DNA of 64,000 bases from Streptococcus vestibularis (GTDB taxonomy: Bacteria; Bacillota; Bacilli; Lactobacillales; Streptococcaceae): contig JAABLG010000003.1 in NCBI GenBank assembly GCA_010604095.1, forward strand, positions 62,001 to 126,000. Direction: 5' to 3'. Below, piece after piece: positions 36,669 to 46,772 of the stretch (positions are counted from its first letter, which is position 1; every line of letters starts with the position of its first letter). Both the position numbers and the translations under genes were made by a program. Under the pieces are notes generated by a model, which did not search any database, was not told the DNA's origin, and saw only the letters and a program-made list of their open reading frames with translations.

Positions 36669-37364
36669 ATGAGAGAAAATCGTCCTGTTATTGCCCTTGA
36701 TTTCCCGACTTTTGAGGATGTGAAGGTATTCCTTGCTAAGTTTCCTGTTGATGAAAAGCTCTATGTGAAAATTGGTATGGAACTTTACTATGCGGCTGGT
36801 CCAGAGATTGTTCGCTATGTTAAAGATCTTGGCCATAGTGTTTTCCTTGACCTTAAGCTGCACGATATTCCGAATACTGTCAAATCTGCAATGCGTGTTT
36901 TGTCTAACCTTGGTGTTGATATGACAAATGTGCATGCGGCTGGTGGTGTGGAAATGATGAAGGCTGCGCGTGAAGGCTTGGGTGATGGTCCAATCTTGAT
37001 TGCTGTAACTCAGTTGACCTCTACCTCTGAAGAGCAGATGCATGATTTCCAAAATATCCAAACGACACTTCAAGAATCAGTGGTTCATTATGCTAAAAAG
37101 ACTGCCGAAGCAGGTCTTGATGGTGTTGTTTGCTCAGCACACGAAGTCGCCAAAATCAAAGAAGCAACAAATGAAGATTTCGTTTGTTTGACACCTGGTA
37201 TTCGTCCAGCAGGAGCAGCGGTTGGTGACCAAAAACGTGTCATGACGCCTGCCGATGCCCGTCAAATTGGTTCAAATTACATTGTTGTTGGTCGTCCAAT
37301 TACGCAAGCTGATGATCCAGTAGTAGCTTATCACGATATCAAGGCTCAATGGAACGGTCAATAA
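36669..37364 (+). CDS. pyrF: Orotidine 5'-phosphate decarboxylase
   Basis: The product is 231 residues, the usual bacterial length. The catalytic K-D-x-x-D motif is in [12 protein letters not shown]. Further family segments are TPGIRPAG and [13 protein letters not shown]. It makes UMP from OMP. It is controlled by the PyrR attenuator upstream. Confidence 0.95.
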   Translation: MRENRPVIALDFPTFEDVKVFLAKFPVDEKLYVKIGMELYYAAGPEIVRYVKDLGHSVFLDLKLHDIPNTVKSAMRVLSNLGVDMTNVHAAGGVEMMKAAREGLGDGPILIAVTQLTSTSEEQMHDFQNIQTTLQESVVHYAKKTAEAGLDGVVCSAHEVAKIKEATNEDFVCLTPGIRPAGAAVGDQKRVMTPADARQIGSNYIVVGRPITQADDPVVAYHDIKAQWNGQ

Positions 37365-37451
37365 ATTTTCAAAAAGACCTTATTTCATAGGAAAATAGAT
37401 TGAATTAGGTTATAATAAAGAGTAGAAAACGCTTTACGGAGGATAATAATT

Positions 37452-38081
37452 ATGACATTAGCATCACAAATCGCTTCAGACTTGCTAGATATCAAAGCGG
37501 TTTACCTTAAACCTGAAGAGCCATTTACATGGGCGTCTGGTATTAAATCACCAATCTATACGGATAACCGTATTACCTTGTCTTACCCTGAGACACGTAC
37601 CTTGATTGAAAATGGTTTTGTGGAAAAGATTAAGGAAGAATTTCCAGAAGTAGAAGTGATTGCTGGTACTGCAACTGCTGGTATTCCTCACGGTGCTATC
37701 ATCGCTGACAAGATGAACCTTCCATTCGCCTATATTCGTAGCAAACCAAAAGATCACGGTGCTGGTAACCAAATCGAAGGTCGTGTGGTTAAGGGCGAAA
37801 AGATGGTTGTTGTTGAAGACTTGATTTCAACTGGTGGTTCTGTTCTTGATGCCGTAGCAGCTGCAGAGCGTGAAGGGGCTGATGTTATCGGTGTTGTGGC
37901 TATCTTTACTTACGAATTGCCAAAAGCTGAGAAAAACTTTGCGGATGCCGGTGTTAAATTAGTTACTCTTTCAAACTACAGTGAGTTGATTAAAGTTGCT
38001 AAGGTTCAAGGATACATCACTGCAGACGGACTCAACCTTTTGAGAAAATTTAAAGAAAATCAAGAAACTTGGCAAGACTAA
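37452..38081 (+). CDS. pyrE: Orotate phosphoribosyltransferase
   Basis: The product is 209 residues. It has the PRPP-binding motif [14 protein letters not shown] and the flexible catalytic loop region [12 protein letters not shown]. It converts orotate and PRPP to OMP. It starts 87 nt after pyrF with a TATAAT box at 37411-37416, so it may have its own promoter in addition to read-through. Confidence 0.95.
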   Translation: MTLASQIASDLLDIKAVYLKPEEPFTWASGIKSPIYTDNRITLSYPETRTLIENGFVEKIKEEFPEVEVIAGTATAGIPHGAIIADKMNLPFAYIRSKPKDHGAGNQIEGRVVKGEKMVVVEDLISTGGSVLDAVAAAEREGADVIGVVAIFTYELPKAEKNFADAGVKLVTLSNYSELIKVAKVQGYITADGLNLLRKFKENQETWQD

Positions 38082-38095
38082 TTGCCAGATTTCAG

Positions 38096-38125
38096 GCGGA
38101 ACGTTTCAGGCGTTTCGCTTTTTTT
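38096..38125 (+). terminator. Terminator after pyrE
   Basis: An 8-bp stem (GCGGAACG/CGTTTCGC with a wobble) and seven T residues. Confidence 0.8.
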
Positions 38126-38165
38126 AGTATAATTGATTAAAGATTACCTGTAGGGAGAGTATGCG

Positions 38166-39617
38166 ATGTTAATAAATGAATGGTCGGATGCGACAGCAAT
38201 GGCTGAAGCAGTACGAAATAAGACAGTCAGTCCTCGTGAATTAGTAGAGGCCACTATCCGTGAAGCAGAGATGACCAATCCCAAAATTAAAGCTATCGTC
38301 AGTCAACGCTATGAGAAAGCTTTAGTAGAAGCGGAGACAAAAGAATTTTCAGATAAACCTTTTGCTGGGGTTCCAATTTTTCTCAAGGATCTAGGTCAAG
38401 ATCAGGCTGGTGAACCTTCGACTGCAGGTTCTCGCTTATTTACAGACTTTCGACCTAAGGAAACGGATAACTATGTTAAGAAACTGGAGGACCTTGGCTT
38501 TCTCATCTTGGGGCGTACCAATACACCTGAGTTTGGTTTCAAAAATATTAGTGATGCCAAGATTCATGGTTCTGTCAATCTTCCTGATGATGTAACACGC
38601 AATGCTGGGGGGTCGAGTGGTGGTGCAGCTGCACTTGTAAGTTCAGGCATTTCGCCTTTGGCTCCAGCTAGTGACGGTGGAGGTTCTATCCGTATTCCAG
38701 CCTCCTTTAATGGCCTCATCGGTCTTAAACCAACTAGAGGACGAATTCCTGTAGGTCCTGGCTCTTTCCGTGGATGGCAGGGAGCTTCTGTCCAATTTGC
38801 TTTGACAAAGACTGTTCGAGATACAAAACGCTTGCTTTATCACATGCAGACTTGTCAGATGGAAAGTCCATTTATCTTACCTAAGCTAAGCAAGCAAGCT
38901 TTAGACCAGCCAATTAAGCCCTTGAAAATTGCATTCTCGACAGTCTCTCCAATTGGTGGTAAGGTTTCAGAATCTGCTATAAAGGCAACTAAAAAAGCCG
39001 TTAGAGCACTGGAAAACTTAGGACACCAAGTCCACGAATTGACGGAACAGCCCTTAAATGGTATTGAGGCCATGCAGTCTTATTACCTTATGAATAGTGT
39101 TGAGACGGCTGCCATGTTCGATGGCATTGAAGCTGGTCTGGGCCGTCAGATGACTCTTGATGATATGGAATTGATGACTTGGGCTATTTTCCAATCTGGT
39201 CAAAAGATTCCAGCTAAAGTTTACTCCCAAGTCCTAACTCAGTGGGACCAGTTTAGCCATCAGATGGCAGAGTTTCATGAAACTTATGATATTTTACTGA
39301 CACCTACAGTTGCAGATGTGGCACCTAAACATGGACAATTTGCTCTTTCAGAAAGCTTGAAGACGAAACTTAAGCACATAGCTGATTACAAGTGGGAAAA
39401 GCAACAGGAGCTTATCTGGAACATGTTTGCGGATAGTCTAGATTGGACACCTTTCACGCAACAGGCTAACCTGACCGGACAACCTTCAATTTCTTTGCCT
39501 GTTTATCGTGATGAGCAAGGACTTGCGCTTGGCGTTCAACTGACGGCTGCCAAGGGACGTGAAGACCTTTTGTTACAAATTGCTCAAGAAATGGAAGAAG
39601 CTTCGTTTTTTAGTTAG
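38166..39617 (+). CDS. Amidase-signature family amidase
   Basis: The product is 483 residues. It has the amidase signature with Lys in PIFLKDLGQ, the Gly/Ser-rich NAGGSSGGAAALVSSG and the cis-Ser region ASDGGGSIRIPASF. It is related to GatA, but no gatB/gatC are next to it and the C-terminal part differs, so it is a stand-alone amide hydrolase of unknown substrate. It has its own start after AGGGAGAG. Confidence 0.85.
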   Translation: MLINEWSDATAMAEAVRNKTVSPRELVEATIREAEMTNPKIKAIVSQRYEKALVEAETKEFSDKPFAGVPIFLKDLGQDQAGEPSTAGSRLFTDFRPKETDNYVKKLEDLGFLILGRTNTPEFGFKNISDAKIHGSVNLPDDVTRNAGGSSGGAAALVSSGISPLAPASDGGGSIRIPASFNGLIGLKPTRGRIPVGPGSFRGWQGASVQFALTKTVRDTKRLLYHMQTCQMESPFILPKLSKQALDQPIKPLKIAFSTVSPIGGKVSESAIKATKKAVRALENLGHQVHELTEQPLNGIEAMQSYYLMNSVETAAMFDGIEAGLGRQMTLDDMELMTWAIFQSGQKIPAKVYSQVLTQWDQFSHQMAEFHETYDILLTPTVADVAPKHGQFALSESLKTKLKHIADYKWEKQQELIWNMFADSLDWTPFTQQANLTGQPSISLPVYRDEQGLALGVQLTAAKGREDLLLQIAQEMEEASFFS

Positions 39618-39725
39618 AAAATTTTTTCTCAGTTCAATTTTTTGTAAAACCCTTTCAAATAGTGTAGGCTTGTATTATAAGTTTTTAACTTACCTCAATT
39701 TTTATTTTTAAGGAGAAAGATATAG

Positions 39726-40574
39726 ATGAAAAAGAAATTTTTCGCCGTTATTAGCCTAGCATTGGCTGCGGTCTTTTTGGTCGCTTGTTCGTCACAAAGT
39801 TCAGGCGAGAAGAACTGGGAAAAGATTGAAAAACGTGGGACTATCAAGGTTGCGACTGCAGGAACCCTCTACCCACAAACTTACCATGATGACAAGAATA
39901 ATCTGACTGGTTACGATGTTGAGATTCTTAAGGAAGTTGGAAAACGCCTCAAGTTGAAGATTGATTTTACTGAGATGGGTGTAGACGGAATGCTTACAGC
40001 TGTAAATAGTGGTCAAGTAGACATTGCCAACTACTCACTTGAAGATGACAATAAGAACGTTAAAAAATTCTTGCGTTCTGAACCATACAAGTATTCCTTT
40101 ACTTCAATGGTAGTCCGTGACTCTGATAACTCAGGCATCTCTTCATGGAAAGACCTCAAAGGTAAAAAAGCAGCTGGTGCCGCAAGTACCAAATACATGA
40201 AGATTGCTAAGAAGATGGGGGCTGAACTCGTTGTTTATGACAATGTTACCAACGATGTTTACATGCAAGACTTGGTAAATGGTCGTACAGACGTTATTGT
40301 CAACGATTACTACTTGCAAAAGATGGCCGTAGCTGCGGTTAAAGATAAATACCCTGTAAAAATCAACGATGGTATTTACAGTAACCCATATTCAACTAGC
40401 TTTACTTTCTCTTTGAAGAATAAAGTCCTTCAAGAAAAAGTTAATAAAGCCATTAAAGACATGAAAAAAGACGGTACTCTTACCAAGATTTCAGAGAAAT
40501 TCTTTGCTGGTCAAGACGTTACAAAGAAAACTAAAGTAAACTACACTAATATTGATATCTCTGATGTCGAATAA
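39726..40574 (+). CDS. Amino-acid ABC transporter substrate-binding lipoprotein
   Basis: The product is 282 residues with a signal peptide and lipobox (LVACSS, lipidated Cys near residue 21). The type-3 binding fold (GTIKVATAGTLYPQTYHD, LTGYDVEILKEVGKRL, DIANYSLEDDN) resembles polar amino-acid or cystine binding proteins. It is followed by the permease gene. No ATPase gene lies nearby. Confidence 0.87.
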   Translation: MKKKFFAVISLALAAVFLVACSSQSSGEKNWEKIEKRGTIKVATAGTLYPQTYHDDKNNLTGYDVEILKEVGKRLKLKIDFTEMGVDGMLTAVNSGQVDIANYSLEDDNKNVKKFLRSEPYKYSFTSMVVRDSDNSGISSWKDLKGKKAAGAASTKYMKIAKKMGAELVVYDNVTNDVYMQDLVNGRTDVIVNDYYLQKMAVAAVKDKYPVKINDGIYSNPYSTSFTFSLKNKVLQEKVNKAIKDMKKDGTLTKISEKFFAGQDVTKKTKVNYTNIDISDVE

Positions 40575-40577
40575 TAT

Positions 40578-40600
40578 AAGCGATCCATTAGGGTCGCTTA
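40578..40600 (+). terminator. Hairpin between binding protein and permease genes
   Basis: A 9-bp stem (AAGCGATCC with GGGTCGCTT, 40578-40586 and 40591-40599) with only a weak T-tail. It may reduce read-through so that more binding protein than permease is made. Confidence 0.6.
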
Positions 40601-40632
40601 TTTGCTAAAGAAATGTTTAGAAAGATAGACTT

Positions 40633-41286
40633 ATGATTATTGATTTTCAGCTGATTTTTAAAAGTATTCCCTACGTTCTATCAGGATTGCCCTACACTTT
40701 AGGAATTTCCATTTTGAGTTTTATCGTTGGGAACTTATTTGCGATTCTCCTTGCCTTTATGCGGATGTCGCAAAAGTCATGGTTAAGATACCCTGCTCGG
40801 ATTTACATTTCCATCATGCGTGGTGTCCCCATGTTGGTTGTGCTCTTCATTCTTTACTTTGGCCTGCCTTATGTTGGTGTCCAGTTGCCCGCTCTGCTTT
40901 GTGCCTTTATCGGTTTCTCCAGCGTAAGTGCTGCCTATATGGCTGAGATTCTCCGTTCATCTATTTCTGCTGTAGATAAGGGACAATGGGAAGCTGCTCG
41001 CTCCTTGGGACTGCCAAAGAAGTCTATTATTCGTCACATCATCTTACCTCAGGCCATGCGTATTGCAGTAGCACCACTTGGAAATGTCATCATAGATATG
41101 GTTAAAAGTTCTTCATTGGCTGCTATGATTACAGTACCAGACATTTTCCAAAATGCTAAGATTATCGGGGGTCGTGAGTATGACTACATGTCTATGTATA
41201 TCCTGATTGCCTTCATTTATTGGACCTTGAGCTTCACATTGGAATTGCTTCAAAATCATCTTGAGAAACGCTTGGCAACTTACTAA
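40633..41286 (+). CDS. Amino-acid ABC transporter permease (HisMQ type)
   Basis: The product is 217 residues with five membrane helices and the EAA loop (QWEAARSLGLPKKSIIRHIILPQAMR) of polar amino-acid permeases, seen here in two parts: EAARSLGLPKKS and ILPQAMRIA. It pairs with the upstream binding protein. The ATPase subunit must come from another locus. Confidence 0.88.
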   Translation: MIIDFQLIFKSIPYVLSGLPYTLGISILSFIVGNLFAILLAFMRMSQKSWLRYPARIYISIMRGVPMLVVLFILYFGLPYVGVQLPALLCAFIGFSSVSAAYMAEILRSSISAVDKGQWEAARSLGLPKKSIIRHIILPQAMRIAVAPLGNVIIDMVKSSSLAAMITVPDIFQNAKIIGGREYDYMSMYILIAFIYWTLSFTLELLQNHLEKRLATY

Positions 41287-41358
41287 TTATTGAGACATAA
41301 CGATTGAATTTCTAATCAAATAGTGAAAAATATTTAATTCTAATCTTATAATATGTGG

Positions 41359-41364
41359 TATAAT
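41359..41364 (+). promoter_or_regulatory. Extended -10 promoter of the nucleotidase gene
   Basis: TGGTATAAT forms a TGn-extended -10 box 34 nt before the start codon. No clear -35 box. Confidence 0.6.
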
Positions 41365-41397
41365 AAGAACGATTTAACATCAGAAAGGTATTTTGGA

Positions 41398-43650
41398 ATG
41401 AAGAAGAAAACTGTCGTTGCAACGACTCTCTCAACCTTACTCGTCTCAACTGCAATCTTGGCAAATGCTGTCCAAGCTGACGAGGTAGAAACGAATGCAA
41501 ATGCTACAACTCCAAGCACAGAAGTAGTAGCTACACCAGCCACTACAAATGCAGCATCGACAGCAGACTCAACTGCATCAAGTGAGTCTGCCGCTCCACT
41601 TGTTAGCGCAACATCGACACTTGCAACTTCAACAAGTGAACCTAGTGTATCAGCAGTTCCTAGTGCAAGTGAAACAGCGACATCAACTGCAGCTGCTACA
41701 CCAGCAACAGAAACAGTGACAAATGCTAGCACAAGTACTAATAATGATACAGTCACAGTCCTTCACACCAACGATGTCCATGGTCGTATGGTGGAGGATG
41801 ACCGAAATGGTGTTATTGGTGATGCGCTCTTGTCTGGCATCGTCAATGATTATCGCTCAAAAGGAACAACCCTTGTCTTTGATTCTGGAGACTCTTTCCA
41901 AGGTCTTCCTATTTCAAATAGTTCTAAGGGTGAGGATATGGCTACAGTCATGAATGCGGTCGGCTATGACGCTATGACCGTTGGTAACCATGAATTTGAC
42001 TTTGGACTTGACCAATTGCGCCGTTTGAGCAAACAGATTAATTTCCCAATCATCACATCTAACGTCTATGTCAATGGTGTTCGTCTTTTCCAACCATCTA
42101 CAATCGTTGATAAAACACCTGGTGTTGATGGTGATGAAGTCGTTGTTATCGGTGTCACTACCCCTGAAACAGCCACTAAAACACACCCTAGAAACATTGT
42201 TGGTGTGACTTTTAAAGATCCTATTTCAGAAGTCGAAGCTGTTATTGATCAAGTCGAATCAAATGCTCGTGCCGAAGGTAAGGATTACAAAACTTACATT
42301 GTTCTTGCTCACTTAGGTATTGATACAACAACTCCTGTTGAGTGGCGTGGTTCAACTTTGGCGGAAGCTCTTTCAAATTATGCACCACTTAAGGGTAAAC
42401 GTGTACTTGTTCTAGATGGGCACTCACACACCCTTCATACAGCAACTTACGGCGATAACGTCACTTACAATCAAACAGGTAGCTACCTTAATAATGTCGG
42501 CCGTGTTGTCTATAATTCTGACCGTATTTTGTCACATGGAGTGATTACCCATGACGAAGCCAAGAAGAATTACCAAGTTAACCCTAAGATTAAAGCAATG
42601 CTTGATGATATCCAAGCTAAATACAAAGCTGATTCGTCAAAAGTTGTTATTGAAAACAGTCCTGTCAAACTGAGTGGTGACCGAATGGATGTCCGTGTTC
42701 GTGAAACCAATCTTGGTAATGTTGTCGCAGATGCTCTCTTGGATTATGGTCAATCTGGTTTTAGCCACAAATCTAATCTTGCAGTTACTAACGGCGGTGG
42801 TCTTCGTGAAACGATTGCCAAAGATAAACCTGTGACAAAGGGAGATATTATTGCTGTTCTTCCATTTGGTAACTCTGTTGCTCAAATTCAGGTTACTGGT
42901 CAAAACATCTATGATATGTTCGTCAAGTCTCTTGGTTCTATTCTTCAAGTTGATGAAAGTGGTAAAAATGTTCTTGATGAAAATGGTCAACCATTACTTG
43001 AACCTTCAGGTGGTTTCCTTCAAGAAGCAGGAGCTCGTGTCTATTATGACACCACCCTTCCTACAGAAAAACGTATCCTTTCAATTGACATTTTAGATCC
43101 AGAAACTAAAGCCTACAAGCCTCTCGACAAAACTGAAACCTACTATCTTGTAACCAATGATTTCTTGGCTGCTGGTGGTGATGGCTACACAATGCTGGGT
43201 GGACCACGTGAAGAAGGGCCTTCAATGGATTCTATCTTTGCTGATTATTTGGCAACAGCAGACCTTTCTAAATATGCTGTCATTAATCCAAATTCACGTA
43301 CCATTTCAATTTCAAGCGCTAATTATGCTGCATTGACTAAGAAAGATGAATCAGAGCAACCTACGCTTAATCCATTAAGTCCAGTTACTCCATCGGATGT
43401 TGCTAAAGAACTAACAACAACTAAACCTGTGGTTTCTAAAGTAGTAACGACACCAAATGGTAAAGTCTTCTTTGTGTCAACAACAAATGATACTCTTAAA
43501 GAAACGGAAAAAGTAACAGAAGCTTCAGCTCAAGGTGAAGTTCTTCCTACAACAGGTGACAAGAGCTCACATGCTGGTCTCCTTGGCCTTGGTATGTTAC
43601 TTACTATCTTTGGACTAAGTGGTAAACACAGAGGTAAAACGAAAAACTAA
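41398..43650 (+). CDS. LPXTG-anchored surface 5'-nucleotidase
   Basis: The product is 750 residues from ATG 41398. It has a signal peptide ending at AVQADE, a 90-residue Ala/Ser/Thr-rich stalk (about residues 25-115), a metallophosphatase domain (VLHTNDVHGRM, DSGDSFQG, VGNHEFDFG, LDGHSHT), the 5'-nucleotidase C-terminal domain (DYGQSGFS, VTNGGGLRETI, AAGGDGYTM), and the sortase signal LPTTGD followed by a hydrophobic segment and basic tail. It hydrolyses extracellular nucleotides to nucleosides; streptococcal relatives (S5nA, NudP) make adenosine. The homopolymeric stalk suggests a length-variable spacer. Confidence 0.92.
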   Translation: MKKKTVVATTLSTLLVSTAILANAVQADEVETNANATTPSTEVVATPATTNAASTADSTASSESAAPLVSATSTLATSTSEPSVSAVPSASETATSTAAATPATETVTNASTSTNNDTVTVLHTNDVHGRMVEDDRNGVIGDALLSGIVNDYRSKGTTLVFDSGDSFQGLPISNSSKGEDMATVMNAVGYDAMTVGNHEFDFGLDQLRRLSKQINFPIITSNVYVNGVRLFQPSTIVDKTPGVDGDEVVVIGVTTPETATKTHPRNIVGVTFKDPISEVEAVIDQVESNARAEGKDYKTYIVLAHLGIDTTTPVEWRGSTLAEALSNYAPLKGKRVLVLDGHSHTLHTATYGDNVTYNQTGSYLNNVGRVVYNSDRILSHGVITHDEAKKNYQVNPKIKAMLDDIQAKYKADSSKVVIENSPVKLSGDRMDVRVRETNLGNVVADALLDYGQSGFSHKSNLAVTNGGGLRETIAKDKPVTKGDIIAVLPFGNSVAQIQVTGQNIYDMFVKSLGSILQVDESGKNVLDENGQPLLEPSGGFLQEAGARVYYDTTLPTEKRILSIDILDPETKAYKPLDKTETYYLVTNDFLAAGGDGYTMLGGPREEGPSMDSIFADYLATADLSKYAVINPNSRTISISSANYAALTKKDESEQPTLNPLSPVTPSDVAKELTTTKPVVSKVVTTPNGKVFFVSTTNDTLKETEKVTEASAQGEVLPTTGDKSSHAGLLGLGMLLTIFGLSGKHRGKTKN

Positions 43651-43718
43651 GCCAGTATACATGACAAGAAAAGTAATGGGCTAATTACAGTTGTAAACTT
43701 GTCTTTCTTAACACTGTC

Positions 43719-43751
43719 AAACACCTGAAACCAAGTGTTTCAGGTGTTTTT
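43719..43751 (+). terminator. Terminator after the nucleotidase gene
   Basis: A 13-bp perfect stem (43719-43731 with 43737-43749), 5-nt loop and T-run. Confidence 0.88.
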
Positions 43752-43819
43752 ATATGGTCGAAAACTATTCCAACAATCATAACACACTATTATAAATGGA
43801 ATAGTTTGGTTTTATATTT

Positions 43820-43897
43820 ACGTAACTAAAATTATGTAAAACTTTATCAAAAAAGAAAAAGATAACGGAGTATCTTTTTACATAAATTTAGTTATGT
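43820..43897. repeat. 78-bp imperfect inverted repeat with an internal terminator hairpin
   Basis: Two 22-nt arms (43820-43841 and 43876-43897) are inverted copies with two mismatches; the right arm touches the mnmE stop codon. A separate 9-bp hairpin (AAAAAGATA 43856-43864 with TATCTTTTT 43871-43879) overlaps the right arm, so the two structures are mutually exclusive. It is the likely bidirectional terminator for mnmE. Confidence 0.7.
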
Positions 43898-45268
43898 CTA
43901 TTTTCCTAAACAGAATTGACTAAAGAGTTGCGTAATGAGTTCATCTGGAGCAGCATCACCAGTAATTTCACCAAGAATTTCCCAAGTACGTGTCATATCA
44001 ACCTGTAGTAGGTCAACCGGCATGCCTAATTCAAGACCTTGATTAACGGTTTCAAGGCTCTCAAGAGCTTTTTCAATGAGTGAAATGTGACGGGCATTTG
44101 AGAGATAGGTGGCATCTTTCTCAACCAAACCAGCATTATCAAAGAAGAGTTGATTGATGCGATTTTCAATCTTATCAATGTTTTCATTTTTCAAGACTGA
44201 AATTGGGATGACATCTTCGGGAAGCTCTTCAAGTTGGATAGCTTGAGGAAGGTCAGTCTTATTTAGGAGAATGATGCGATTGCTATTTTGGCTGATGTCA
44301 ATGAGGGTACGGTCTTGCTCAGTTAATGGCTCGGAGTTATTAAGGACAAGAAGAACCAAATCAGCTTCTTCTAGAGCCTTTTTAGAACGTTCTACACCGA
44401 TTTTTTCGACAACATCGTCAGTATCTCGAATACCAGCTGTATCGATTAACTTAAGTGGAACACCCTTAATATTAACGTATTCTTCAATAACATCACGAGT
44501 GGTCCCTTCAATGTCTGTCACGATAGCTTTTTCCTCACGTAGGAGGTTGTTAAGAAGACTTGATTTTCCGACATTTGGACGACCAATAATTGCCGTTGAA
44601 AGACCTTCTCGTAGGATTTTTCCTCGTTTGGCGGTGGCAAGAAGATTTTCTAAAAGTGCTTGGAACTCTTTCGTTTTTTCACGGACAAGATTTGTGGTAA
44701 CCTCTTCAACATCATCATACTCAGGATAATCAATATTAACTTCCACCTGAGCTAAAGTATTAAGGATTTCTTGGCGTGTATTGTTAATGAGATTCTTGAG
44801 TGAGCCATCAAGTTGCGAGACGGCAACTGCCATAGCATTATCAGTCTTGGCGCGAATCAAATCCATTACAGCTTCAGCCTGAGTTAAGTCCACACGGCCA
44901 TTTAGGAAGGCACGCTTGGTAAATTCACCAGGTTCAGCCATACGAGCTCCAGAACGGATAAGGAGTTGCAGAATTTCATTAGTTACCGCAACTCCGCCGT
45001 GTGTGTTGATTTCTACCACATCCTCACGGGTAAAGGTTTTGGGAGCACGCATGACACTGACCATGACTTCATCAATGATGTCATCATTTTCCACGATATG
45101 ACCATAGTTGATGGTATGAGAATCAACGGTTTCAAGATTCTTCCCTTTGAAAATCTTATTAGCAATGGCAATAGCATCTGTTCCTGATAAGCGAACAATA
45201 CCGATAGCCCCTTCGCCTAAAGGGGTTGAAATAGCTGTAATAGTATCAAATTCTTTGGTAATTGACAT
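43898..45268 (-). CDS. mnmE: tRNA uridine-34 modification GTPase MnmE
   Basis: The product is 456 residues, full length. The N-terminal domain is tetrahydrofolate-binding. The G domain has GRPNVGKSS (G1), DIEGTTRD (G2), [10 protein letters not shown] (G3) and NKTDLP (G4). The C-terminus ends in FCLGK, the conserved Cys-x-Gly-Lys of MnmE. With MnmG it installs the cmnm5 group on wobble uridines. It starts with AAAGGATAAAAC upstream. Confidence 0.95.
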   Translation of the reverse strand: MSITKEFDTITAISTPLGEGAIGIVRLSGTDAIAIANKIFKGKNLETVDSHTINYGHIVENDDIIDEVMVSVMRAPKTFTREDVVEINTHGGVAVTNEILQLLIRSGARMAEPGEFTKRAFLNGRVDLTQAEAVMDLIRAKTDNAMAVAVSQLDGSLKNLINNTRQEILNTLAQVEVNIDYPEYDDVEEVTTNLVREKTKEFQALLENLLATAKRGKILREGLSTAIIGRPNVGKSSLLNNLLREEKAIVTDIEGTTRDVIEEYVNIKGVPLKLIDTAGIRDTDDVVEKIGVERSKKALEEADLVLLVLNNSEPLTEQDRTLIDISQNSNRIILLNKTDLPQAIQLEELPEDVIPISVLKNENIDKIENRINQLFFDNAGLVEKDATYLSNARHISLIEKALESLETVNQGLELGMPVDLLQVDMTRTWEILGEITGDAAPDELITQLFSQFCLGK

Positions 45269-45371
45269 GTTTTATCCTTTGAATGTTTCTTTATTTGTGT
45301 TAAAACGAATTTATTTCATTGTAACGCAAATAAGCAGTAGTCGCAAGAATTGGCGCTGATAAAGACAAGAA

Positions 45372-45391
45372 AAAAGAGCCTGAGCTCTTTT
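45372..45391. terminator. Terminator after the AGCS symporter gene
   Basis: A perfect 8-bp stem (AAAAGAGC/GCTCTTTT) with A/T runs; it serves the minus-strand symporter gene. Confidence 0.75.
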
Positions 45392-45393
45392 CA

Positions 45394-46737
45394 CTATTTG
45401 TGACGTTCAAAATATGATTTGGTCTCTTTGATAATAATTGGTGAGAGGACCAGAAGGGCAATCAAGTTAGGTAATGCCATCAAGCCGTTTACGATATCCG
45501 CAATTTTCCAAACAACATCGAGTGTTAGGTAGCCACCAAGAGCAACCATGATTACAAAGACAAGACGATAGAATGAGAGGAATTTGGTAGATTTGAAGAT
45601 AAATTCGAAACAACGTTCCCCATAGTACGACCAACCTAGAACTGTCGTAAAGGCAAACAAGACTAAAGAAAGTGTTAGGGCAATTTCTCCAAAAGTTCCG
45701 AAAACAGAAGAGAAGGCCGCTTGTGTCATTGGTGCCCCTTCTAAGCTACCAGACCATTGTCCAGTTACGAGAATAGCAAGTCCGGTAAGGGTACAAATGA
45801 TGATAGTATCGATGAAGGTACCTGTCATAGAAATCAAACCTTGTTCAACAGGTTCTTCAGTCTTGGCAGCAGCAGCGGCGATAGGGGCAGAACCAAGACC
45901 TGATTCATTAGAAAATACCCCACGCGCAATACCAAGTCGCATTGCGACCATAACAGTTGCGCCAGCAAAACCTCCGACAGCAGCTTTACCAGTAAAGGCT
46001 GATTGGAAAACCATTTCAAGCACAGGGAACAGCTGATTGAAGTTAGCAAAGATGACAATAAGTGCAGCAATGATGTAAAGACCAGCCATAAATGGCACAA
46101 ATTTTTCAGATACTTTTGAAATAGATTGAATACCACCGAAAATGATAGCAGCAGTGATAAGGGCTAAGATCACACTGACAATTTTTGGTGACCAATCAAA
46201 GCTGTTTTGAAGAGATGCTGTGATTGAGTTAACCTGTGAGAAGGTACCAATACCCAACCATGCGACAAGCACACCGGCAAAGGCAAAAAAGTAGGCCAAA
46301 GGCTTAGCGATTGTTTGCCATTTCCCTTTAAAGCCATTGGTAATATAGTACATTGGACCTCCAGATACATTCCCCTGATCGTCAAGTGTACGGAATTTGA
46401 TAGCTAAAAGTCCTTCGGCATATTTAGTTGCCATACCGAAGAAGGCAGCGATCCACATCCAGAAAAGGGCACCAGGTCCACCAGTCTTAATGGCTGTTGC
46501 AACCCCGACAATATTACCAGTACCGACAGTTGCAGCAAGAGCTGTCGCAAGGGCTGCAAAACTAGAAATATCACCTTCCCCTTTATCTTCAGCAAAGATA
46601 AGTTTAAAGGCTTTAGGCAGACGAATGATTTGCAAAAGTCCTAGACGGATTGTAAGGTAGATACCAGTTCCTACAAGAAGGACAAGAAGGGGAGGTCCCC
46701 ATACAAAGTCATCAATGGAAGTGAAAAAGTCTAACAT
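45394..46737 (-). CDS. Sodium:alanine/glycine symporter (AGCS family)
   Basis: The product is 447 residues with about eleven membrane helices. It has the AGCS marks: TALAATVGTGNIVGVATAI, GGPGALFWMWIAAFFGMATK, RGVFSNESGLGSAPIAAAAA and the FTTVLGWSYYGERC segment. It imports alanine or glycine with Na+. The glycine riboswitch in its leader indicates that glycine is a relevant substrate or signal. Confidence 0.92.
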   Translation of the reverse strand: MLDFFTSIDDFVWGPPLLVLLVGTGIYLTIRLGLLQIIRLPKAFKLIFAEDKGEGDISSFAALATALAATVGTGNIVGVATAIKTGGPGALFWMWIAAFFGMATKYAEGLLAIKFRTLDDQGNVSGGPMYYITNGFKGKWQTIAKPLAYFFAFAGVLVAWLGIGTFSQVNSITASLQNSFDWSPKIVSVILALITAAIIFGGIQSISKVSEKFVPFMAGLYIIAALIVIFANFNQLFPVLEMVFQSAFTGKAAVGGFAGATVMVAMRLGIARGVFSNESGLGSAPIAAAAAKTEEPVEQGLISMTGTFIDTIIICTLTGLAILVTGQWSGSLEGAPMTQAAFSSVFGTFGEIALTLSLVLFAFTTVLGWSYYGERCFEFIFKSTKFLSFYRLVFVIMVALGGYLTLDVVWKIADIVNGLMALPNLIALLVLSPIIIKETKSYFERHK

Positions 46738-46772
46738 AAGTTTAGAATCTCCTTAAACCGAGACGCCAAAAA

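Noticed and set aside
41346..41756. Minus-strand Ala/Val-rich frame across the nucleotidase signal and stalk
   Set aside because: It is the antisense of the repetitive Ala/Ser/Thr stalk; the plus-strand LPXTG protein explains the region.
44271..44729. Plus-strand arginine/serine-rich frame opposite mnmE
   Set aside because: It is a shadow of the MnmE G domain; its composition is not protein-like.
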